A DNA stretch of 64,000 nucleotides from Wuchereria bancrofti (Eukaryota > Nematoda > Chromadorea > Rhabditida > Onchocercidae): NCBI GenBank assembly GCA_005281725.1, contig SSBO01000012.1:19915060-19979059 (forward strand), given 5' to 3'. A model generated the notes under the pieces. That model was not told the origin of the DNA. It made no database searches and was given only the letters and a program-made list of their open reading frames with translations. A program made the translations under genes and the position numbers. Position 1 is the stretch's first letter; each line of letters opens with the position of its first letter. Shown one piece after another: positions 54,976 to 64,000 of the stretch.

Positions 54976-56155
54976 AAAATGGCAAAATATTCCAGTATTA
55001 TTGATAGTTCTTCCATTATTGAAATCTATTTTTCACTTAATTCTTGTTTAAATGCCTTTTTTTTGTAAATGTGTAAATGATCCTTTCAGTTATTGTACGA
55101 CGAACAAAAGAAATATTGTTGTTATGGAGAATTTGGATTAAAATTTCGGAAAAAAAAGGACAAATAAGAAAAAGGACTATCTTTTACTTGCAAATTGTTT
55201 TTACTTTCATTAATCTTTCATAATGTTCAAATTTGTGATGGAACAGAGATTGCTAAATTATAATCTTGTAAGAAACGCGAGTCGATGCCGTGAGAGACGT
55301 GAAAACGTAGGGAAGAATCGGTGCATCGAAAAATCGATAAGAGAAAAAACCGGGAAGAGTGATAGATACGATTAGCTATAAGAATAATTTGGAATACTGG
55401 TCAGAAAGTTCAATAAGAAGACAGTGGCAGAGGTGTGAATGGATGGAAATCAATGGATATTTACAATTTGCATAAATTTGATATTATAAAAAAAATTGTA
55501 AAATATATTCCAATCATTATCGTTAACATACATCATTGAGTGTTTTATATTTTGCAAATTTGTTGCACAATTTCAACTTATTCTATATTTTTGTAATTCT
55601 TTAGAAGTTTTTGTAAATGTGCTAACTGATTTATTTAAACTTTAGGTATCACTTTGTAAGAAAAGTTGATAACAGAGTTTGCACATCGTCAAATTTTTAT
55701 AAAACAAAAATTAGTATTATATAAAGGCACCAAATAAAGGCTAACATATGCGAAGGTGAATAATTTAACAATTACAATATAAAAAAAAAAACCTCTCATA
55801 TAGTTCAAAGTTTAAAAAGTCGAGATTATTTTAATTCATATCAGTCAAGAATAGATAAATTAAATCATAAGAAATACTTACTAAATTGGACAAACATTTA
55901 ACAAACAAGAAAAGTAACCGAGAGTTTGTCAAATTAACTATGAATTGGAAAAATCAAAAAAAAAAAAAAGTGCGAAAAAATATAAAAACTCATTTTCTTT
56001 TAAAAATAATTTAAAAATATTGCTTCAAAACACAACTTTAATCGTTCATAGCAAACATTTGATATCCCTAATGCCTTGGATAACATGAATATAATAATAA
56101 ATATAACTGTACCTACAAATTATGTATTTTACAAAAGAATATTTTCGAATAGAAT
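54976..56155. other. Intergenic region downstream of unc-45
   Basis: About 1.2 kb. The block 55260-55380 is GC-richer than its surroundings and open on both strands for about 35-40 codons, but I see no convincing splice sites or start. The rest is AT-rich with nothing to report. Confidence 0.5.
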
Positions 56156-59100
56156 TTATCCTTCAGGTACTGTAGAAATGCCAGTATTTCGTTCATAAAT
56201 TTCACGATCTGTTGGCCGAATAATACCCCATTTTATGGCTGCATCTAAAGCTCGGCGTGCTTCCTTCTGTGCTGGCTCACGATCTTTATTTTTCAATTTT
56301 GTTATCGCAATCAGTATACGAAAGATTTCACTCTACAAAGCAACATCAACTTTTTATCAGCATCAAATTAATTTGACTTGCAAGTTATATCAGTTTAAAC
56401 TTCAACTTAAATTGAATTCCTTATTCAACTCTTACAAAAAACTCACTCTATATATTTTATTACGATGTAATGGTTGAATTATTTTTTAGAAAAAAAAAAA
56501 AGATATATATAAAGATGCTTCGAGAAGGCCAATAAAGGTGTTCAAGCATTTAATCAAACAGTCAAAATCCTAATAAATAGTTCAAAAATATCTCGAAACT
56601 TACGGCAACAACTTCACAGGCAACTTTTTTCGACGATTGCACCATATTTGCAATACCAATTAAACCACGGCGTTGAACCTCAATGTTTGCAGACATGCAA
56701 ATATCCTTCAAAATTTCAGGCCAACTTTTCATCTCATCAATAATTCGCTTACACGCTTCTTCACTTTCTGTTAAAATTGCAAAGCCTGCCGATGATGCAA
56801 GTGCTAACCGTTCATCTTCTTCTGTACTGTATAACACCCACAATTTCAATTTATCGGTACCAGGCTAAAACATTAAAATTTTACTTACAAAATGATTTCA
56901 AATTTTATAATTGAAAATTTGCATGGGATTTGAGTCTCATTACCATTGCAGACAAATAGCTTATAATATCATCCGTAATAAGAGATTAGGTTTACTAAAC
57001 AAATTGTTGACAATTCTTTTACACTCTGAAAACAAGAAGCGTAGAGAAGAGCGGAACGGATCTGATTAGTTATTAATATCCTGAAATATTGCATCTCATA
57101 GAAAGATTGAATAACCATTAAATTACGATTTAAAAAAAAAAAGACGAACCCGAACAATTTCTTTGAAATAATCATCACAAAACAATAAATTAAGAAATAA
57201 TTCAGCAGCTGCTGCACGAAGTAGCGCATGATCTGTCATAAACCAATACTCCTCTGCTTTCGATACGACTCGTTCTTTGATCATTCGACGACGAACCGAA
57301 TCACTCATGCTTGCCTACGATTGATTATAAGATTAACGATAGGTTATCACCCAAACAAAGAATTGAATTCAAGAAAAAATAAATATAAATAAATACTGAC
57401 TGAATTTGATTAGTCAAACTTAAACTTGATGGACAAAAAGTTTTTATACACAGTTTTAACACGAGTAATTTTGCAGAGAAACAGCAATTCTTATAATAAC
57501 CGAATCTAAAAAAACAATTCTTTTGTTAGCAACTAAATACTCAATGAACTAACTAAAAATAATCGAGGAATTGTTGTACTTATTAAGTGTAGACTGCATA
57601 ATTACGTAATAATATCAGCCTATTTTTTTTCACGGTGACCCAACTGTATAACAATATGGCCGTACCATAGTTAAATCTATCTGATTCAATCATTGTTGAA
57701 AATTAAGCTACCAGGTTTGTTAATGTTAATAGTGCATCGTAGTTTGACCTTCCATCAATATCAGGATGCAGTAGTCCAATCAAAGGTCGTATTACTTCAT
57801 ATGCTCGCTGTCCAGGGAAAGCAACTGAAGGATCAACCTGAAAATAAAAAAATTCTTTGCAAAATTTTTTTTTCCACTGAAATCTATTGAGTAAATACTA
57901 AAAGTCAAAAATAAATGGTAACCTGTGATCCGAGCCTTGCTATTGCATGTGCTGCTTTGATTTTACCCTCTGATGTTGCATTTTTTGTTAAATATAGGCA
58001 AAGCTGAAATAAAGTCAGATATACAAATAAGTACAAACTTTAGTTTTAGAGATGACTGACAGAGCAAAAACTAAAATAAGTAAATAGGAAATGAGAGAAT
58101 AAGGAAGTAGAGAAACTTTAGACATAAGTATTTTTATTCAACTAAAAAATTAGGAAATGAGAGAATAAGGAAGTAGAGAAACTTTAGACATAAGTATTTT
58201 TATTCAACTAAAAAATTTTTATTATGATTAAAATTTAGAGAAAATGAAAAAAATATCGCCGATAAAATTACCTTAGCACCACCTTCACTGAGAATTTGTC
58301 CTCGTAAATCCGAAAATTCCGTGAAAGCCAACATAGCACGAGCTAATAATTCTAACGCATTTCTACTTTCAGTTTTCGAAATCGCTATACACGCCGCTGT
58401 AGCCCCGTCAGCTACAAGTAAACGAACTCGACGCTCCACATAATCATCCGTATCTTTTGGATGAGTTTCCGGAACATGATGTTTAGCAAACTGAAATTTT
58501 ATTTTATTTGGTTATTTTCGTCTGTTTATTCGTTTCAGTTGACTTAGTTTATTTTTCATCTCTTTGTAAAGATTTTTTTTTGGCCGAAACAAATTTATTG
58601 TTTACTTCTTTACACACTGGAAAATAAAGAATCATAATTCGTACAAGTCTCATTAAAAAAAGCCCATTCTTAAATGAATTATGAACAATACTATAATACA
58701 TTATTAACAATAAACCAGAAATGTGTTACTGTAAGCAATTTCGTCAATTAAGAACTTAATATCTAGTATAAGATCAACATGCCTCCATTAATATTTTAAG
58801 AAGACCAGATGAAATTAAATTCGATAGGATTATCTCACCTGTGCAAGCTTAACAAGCTCTTCATCAATTTTTGGTTTTTCGTAAGAATTTGTCAAATTTA
58901 CATAAATACTAGCCAAAGCATAAACACAAAGAGGACCGGCGCTCTGAAATAAACAAAAAAAAACATTGCAATGAAGATAAAAATGCAATGATTGCTGTAA
59001 ATGTTTGCAAAATGCTTAAAATATTTCTCAAATATTATTAGAAAAATTTTCCATTACATTTAACTGAGAAAATTCATTTTTTTTAGACAATCACATCTTT

Positions 59101-62100
59101 TTTATAACTCCATAACACAAGGCTCGTACTTTTGCAAGACAAAGTAATGCCTGAAGAAGTAAAGGATCTTCAGCAATCCATTCTTTTACATCAGCATCCA
59201 GTGTCAAATATGACAATCCTTCACATGCAAATCTAAAAAAATTATATAAAAAACATAATGATGTCCTTACTAATATTTTTTCGCCTTTAACATTTTTATA
59301 TAGCACTACATTAGAAATTTTTATTAGTTGCTATAGAATCAGAAAAGATTTTCCCTGATTATTCTTCTCATTATGTTTGCAAAAGGATTTCAAACAGAAA
59401 TAAAATTTCTCACCCAGCTTTCGTAACATTTTTGAGTTATTTTGCAACACACTAAATTTTTCTCTCACCTTCGTACTTCTACCGAATAACGATTAACATC
59501 CAATAGAAATTTCTTGCATGTTTGAGCAAGTTTCAGTGCGCTACCCTCTTGCATTGTTTGTTTAGCTGCATCGTCACCTCCAGCTGAGGCGCACTTGCAT
59601 AAACCCACTAAAGCTCTTACTTTTACCATATAATCTTTTGAATCGTACAACTTTCGCAAAACTGGGATACCGAACTAAAAATCAATATTTAAATAATTAT
59701 TACTTTTTCAAACAATTTTTCCTCTTTCATTTCAAAAAATATGGTAGTGTCTCTTAAAATATGATAAAGTATTTGTCAATTTATTTTGAAGAGCCAAATA
59801 ATGGATCAATAAGTAATATATATCTGCAAAGATGCCTCTTTATCCAGTTTTCCTGATTTTAGTCGAAGAATAGGAATTAAACCTTCAAAATGGTCGTTGC
59901 TCGTTCATGTTTGCTAACAGTATGGACAATTAGCTCAGCTGCCGTACTTTGCTGTAAACTATCATCACTACTGGCCATTTCGAACATCAGTGCTGTGACC
60001 TGATCATTTGTTACCAAATTTATACCAACGTCGACAGGACCCTGAAAAATGATGTTAATTTTACCAAGAAAAACTTCGATTTGAAGAAATCGATTTGAAG
60101 AAATATTTTATAACTTATTCATATGCGTATAACATATGAATAAGTTACAAAATAATAGCAACAATAACTAAAAAGTAAGTATTGAAGTATAAGAAGTATT
60201 AAAAAGTGAAGAATTTAAGTGCCAAAATAACTACATTAGTTTTTTAAAAAAGCAAAAAAATTACCTGCAATAAGGTGATTAATAAGCATGCTAATTTCAC
60301 TTTCACCTTGGGTTCAGCGATATCATTAAGTAGATTACTGAAAATGATGAAAAATACACAAATATCACTTCCCCTATTCACAACAAAACGTCAATAATTA
60401 AAATTTTGGATCAATATAAAGTAAAATATAATTAAAATTTTACCGCGAATATTCTCCGTTTTAATGAGTTAGTTATGTGTCTACAATTTACGTTTCATAA
60501 AATGGTGCCCTTATGTTTCATGTGATCTTTACGTAAGAAACGTAAGAGAAAATGATGTAATACAGATTTAATTACTTACTTGAAAAAAGTATCAACCCTC
60601 TCTTTGAAAATTTGTCGTCGTGTGTCAAAAACCATATCATCATATAGACGTGCCAAACAAACCGCCAAATGCTGTCGTGTTTCAGCAGTAACTGGATATT
60701 CACACTGTTCCGGTATTTGCGTTGAAACATGCATCAATTTGAGAAGACCTGTCAAATTTATTACTAAAGATATGAAAATTAACCTTATTCTTATAAATTA
60801 CTTCATGATTTTTCATTTTTTGTGAATATCAATTAAAAGATACATACAGAGTTGCAAAATAGTTACTTTATATTGATCCAAAATAAATTTAAACGAATTT
60901 TGTCTAATGCTTCCTCAGTGATTCTTACTTCCTATTGAAATCAATATCAGTATATCATCATTTGGTCAATACCATCTTTCAAAGTACTTAATTCTTTGAT
61001 ATTAAAATAACTTGACAAAGAAACTTTGCATACGTACTGCGATCACTTTTAAACAATGATTCACAATACATTTGCCGAATCATTTGATCAAATATTACTT
61101 CTACTAAGTTGCTTGTTATTAATTTATAATTAAATAGTACAATGGTCCAGAAGTTAACCTCTATCTTCGACAAATCTCCAACTCCAACCACGCGGTAATC
61201 CACCATCCATATGCATCAAATTTTTCAGCAAAAGATCAATGGTCACATCACGTGGTGGTGCTGCTACATTTACATCAGTTAGCATTTCTTCCATTTCCAA
61301 AATTAATCGTACTATATATATTTTGTTAGCTGAAAAAGTTTGAATTTAAAAGGATATCAAAAGTTAACAGTTAATATGTCGGTACATGTAAACTTAAGGT
61401 GAGTAAATGACAAATTAGTAGTGAAGTAGTAGTCCTCAGAAGTAAGTTCAACTGAATGTTAAATTTACCTTCACAAATTTCAGGATCCGGCTTTATTTCT
61501 TTTTCTTGATTCATTTTAGCTAATGCATTGAACAAACGTTGAATGATAATACTGCACGCATCGAGATAATGCGGGTAGACACATTTTTCCATAAGTCGAC
61601 ATATTCGACGTATTTCTAAATTTTCCACCAGAAACATTGCCTTAAACAGTAGAAATTTTAAAGTAAAACTATCTGCTAACAAATCGGAATTACTAAAATC
61701 TTAGCTTTCGACAAAATAAATAATTTAATGTGAATGTATTTCCAAAAAGAGCTAGCAATAATTTGTTGCATCTCACATCAAGAAAAAAAAAAGATGTACT
61801 GAATTATTATGCCTTAATTCGCTTAAAATCTTTCAGAAGTTAGCACACCAAAAATTTTAAAATTTTTGAGAAAACAGTGAACATATTAAAAAGAATACTC
61901 GACTGCTATTTTTCATCAATTCGTCGAGAACTCGAGCTGCTGCTACCACAATACTTTCATTTGTCAAATTGTCATCAATTATTTTCACTAATGCTTCTAC
62001 AATTTTACCACCATCCCAAACATATGATGCACCTGTTTCAGATTCCCGTGATAAGACCAACAAATTATTCAATGCCTTCAAGATAATTATTTTAATACTT

Positions 62101-63315
62101 AAAAATGACTTTATCACTTTTAGCATTTTATATTCTCATTCAAGATTTTTCCAAACTAATCTTCCGATTAGATTATTTTAAGAATGACGAGTTAAAGCTC
62201 ATCTACAATCTTTAAGTTAGATTTTCAGCTGTTATAAAATTACTCATAATTACCAATAATGAATAAAAAAGAAACATGAACACGTACAGTGACTCTCTGT
62301 TCCAAGTTGCCATCGCTAAATGCAAGCTTATTCATATTATTCACGCGATTTTCCATACTCATTGCAGCTTTTTTCTTCTCCTCACTCAATTTCAATATTC
62401 GTTGAAGCATTTCAATAATACTACTTAAAATGAAGAAGTGATTTTTGATTAATTTTTCACAATTTGATAAACGCATATTTGATAACTCTAAAAAGTTGCA
62501 CAAAATTTGTACATAATCACTCACTATTTCTTCTTATCATCTTTTCACTGCTACAAAAACATATAAATAAATAAACAAATAAACTTCCTAATATTAACTT
62601 TCTTATGTATTAGAACGTATTTCTTAACATAAACTATATACTACCAATTCTTCAATGAATATTTAAACTTAATTTTTCTCACTGATTTGTTCACAGAAAT
62701 CTCAGTCTAATGAATTCACACAATTACGAACATGTATTTAGCACTATTTAATTTAAATTTTCCTCCGTAATCTAAATGAAATGAAATAATTGCCTATTTT
62801 TAGGTTCCAATCTTAGCGCACTTCGAGCATCCATAACAGCACCACTATAATTTTCCATCTTTTCACGTGCCAATGCTCGTCTATAAAGCGCTTTACCATC
62901 AGCGCCATCAAATTCCAATGCTACAAAGGAGTAAAAAAAAAAGCAAAAGAAATATCAATTCTATTAAACAAAGAAAAAATTTCAGTTCTTTAGAAAAACA
63001 ATTATCAAAACTGTTTCATAATAATTATACAAAAGTAAAATAAGCTCTCCTAAAATTACTACTAAGTTGAATAATCAATGTTAATGTGATAATATAATTA
63101 CCTTGAGTAGCATCCATTTCACAACCTTCAAAATCATCCAATCGTAAACGTACCATTGCTCGATTTCGATATATTGTTGATTTTAATGCTTTTTCCGGAT
63201 TTAATGCTAATGCTTCCGTATAACAATCGATTGCTTCATTTAACTGACCATTTTTAAAAGCAATATTACCACTATCTTTTAAATTTTCAGCGCTTTCAAT
63301 ACTACTGGAATTCAT
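56156..63315 (-). CDS. unc-45: UNC-45 myosin chaperone (TPR + UCS domains), complete, 946 aa
   Basis: Eighteen minus-strand exons, all in phase: 63315-63102, 62920-62794, 62423-62288, 62075-61899, 61640-61469, 61329-61159, 60748-60580, 60337-60265, 60041-59883, 59674-59469, 59232-59130, 58943-58839, 58490-58272, 58003-57923, 57837-57712, 57314-57150, 56864-56604, 56332-56156. The length (946) is close to the C. elegans protein (about 960). Residues 1 to about 115 are three TPR repeats (LKDSGNIAFKNGQLNEAI, ALYRRALAREKME), which bind Hsp90/Hsp70 C-termini. About 125-530 is the central armadillo domain (PRGWSW motif). From about 540 is the UCS domain (HHVPETHPKDTDDYV, KTESRNALELLARA, PGQRAYEVI, AEEYWFMTDH, LKLWVLYSTEEDE, QRRGLIGIANM), which folds and holds the myosin head. 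It acts in muscle cytosol and sarcomere assembly. Intron 2 has a GC donor. A leader acceptor, TTTATAG, lies 27 bases before the ATG. Confidence 0.96.
58086..58217. repeat. 66-bp tandem duplication in a unc-45 intron
   Basis: AGGAAATGAGAGAATAAGG and the following bases are repeated perfectly after 66 bases, inside the intron between exons 13 and 14. No N separates the copies, so this may be a real recent duplication, though an assembly duplicate is possible. Confidence 0.85.
62424..62793 (-). other. GC-AG intron (intron 2 of unc-45)
   Basis: Exon 2 must end before an in-frame TAG, yet no GT occurs in the needed place. The boundary AATAG|GCAATT fits the GC-donor consensus. Joining at phase 2 to the TTTTAAG acceptor yields LEPKNSSIIEMLQRILKLSE, matching the usual TPR-to-central-domain transition. 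Confidence 0.7.
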
Positions 63316-64000
63316 TTTTCTTTTTTTGTTGTTATTTCTATCTATAAATTATAATAAAACTGAAGTTTTAACCATTTAAGTCATTCATACATAAAGAAGT
63401 ATCGGAAACATATCGGCAAAATATATCGCAAAAATATATCGGAAACAATAAAAAAATTTGTTATATGATCACAATAAGTCAAAAGAATAATGTCAGAATT
63501 AGTTTTTTGAAAAAATAATACAAGCAGTGATATGATATTAATACTTAAAATGAACTTTATATATATTCATAACAAAACATCTATAATTTAAATAATTCAG
63601 TGTACAAACAATTCGGGAAATTATTGAAATATTGCATTCATTATAGATTCTAGAAGCAAATTTTACATAAGATAGCATAATGACAATATAAATTTTGCTA
63701 GCATAAGTGTTCAACGGACGTGTTTTACGACCAAAAGCACATTTTAACGAAATAAACAAACATCACGTGTTATCGATTGATGTGAAAATGATGGATGATT
63801 GCAGGATGCGTGGTTTGAATTTGATAATTTTAACTTATTTATGCAAAAAAAAAAAAAAAAAGAATTCTAATATTAATCGCGATGCATCCGAGAGATATCG
63901 ATTGGTTAGCAATAGCTTAGGTAAACAAAACAATGAAATCTCGAAGATGTGTATAAGTAAGCAAAGAGAAAATGAAGAATGCTTCTTCATTTTTCTTCCT
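63316..64000. other. Region upstream of unc-45
   Basis: 685 bases up to the window edge, holding a leader acceptor (63343-63342) and presumably the unc-45 promoter. I see no coding exon. Confidence 0.5.

Noticed and set aside
54650..54985. 111-codon minus-strand ORF
   Set aside because: It is the 63-bp minisatellite read in frame; the unit length is a multiple of three, and no flanking gene structure exists.
56235..56477. Plus-strand ORF over the unc-45 3' end
   Set aside because: Antisense shadow of unc-45 exon 18 and its intron.

Overview
This is a stretch of a very AT-rich eukaryotic nuclear genome, almost certainly a nematode and most likely a spirurid/filarial worm. The reasons are: short introns with TTTCAG-type acceptors; likely spliced-leader acceptors just upstream of several start codons; a single unc-45 gene with a full myosin-chaperone layout; a sym-3/EEIG1 homologue; and a nematode-style secreted Kunitz plus cysteine-repeat protein. 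The species assignment is inference. I saw no rRNA, tRNA, CRISPR array or bacterial operon. Gene models were built by hand from exon frames and splice sites, and every junction given was checked for phase.

Layout. 1-9.0 kb: AT-rich DNA with no supportable gene. 9.0-18.7 kb (-): a five-exon, four-transmembrane protein of unknown family. 18.7-23.5 kb: intergenic, with an isolated exon-like block, simple repeats and one gap base. 23.6-25.8 kb (+): an acidic protein I do not recognise, whose 5' end is unresolved. 26.65-29.58 kb (+): a WBP4/FBP21-type spliceosomal protein (zinc finger plus WW domain). 29.68-30.07 kb (-): a small two-exon gene convergent with it. 32.7-34.9 kb (+): sym-3/EEIG1-like NT-C2 protein. 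39.0-51.7 kb (+): a 27-exon secreted protein of about 1355 residues with three Kunitz domains among sixteen cysteine repeats. 53.4-54.2 kb (-): a small secreted protein. 56.2-63.3 kb (-): the complete 18-exon unc-45 gene (946 residues).

The genes do not form one pathway. WBP4 acts in splicing, UNC-45 in myosin folding, SYM-3 probably in membrane traffic, and the Kunitz/cysteine-repeat and small secreted proteins are extracellular. The unknown acidic gene and WBP4 are head-to-tail 0.9 kb apart. WBP4 and the small gene converge with stop codons under 100 bp apart.

The assembly has defects. At three gaps (1810, 15178-15188, 36307) the flanking sequence is repeated on both sides, which looks like unmerged contig ends or haplotypes. 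A fourth N (23395) ends an ATT microsatellite. The points most worth checking are the extended Kunitz reactive loops, an 18-nt microexon, a GC-AG intron in unc-45, the small convergent gene, the two-frame exon at 23.6 kb, a 63-bp minisatellite and a GC-richer island at 26.4 kb open on both strands.
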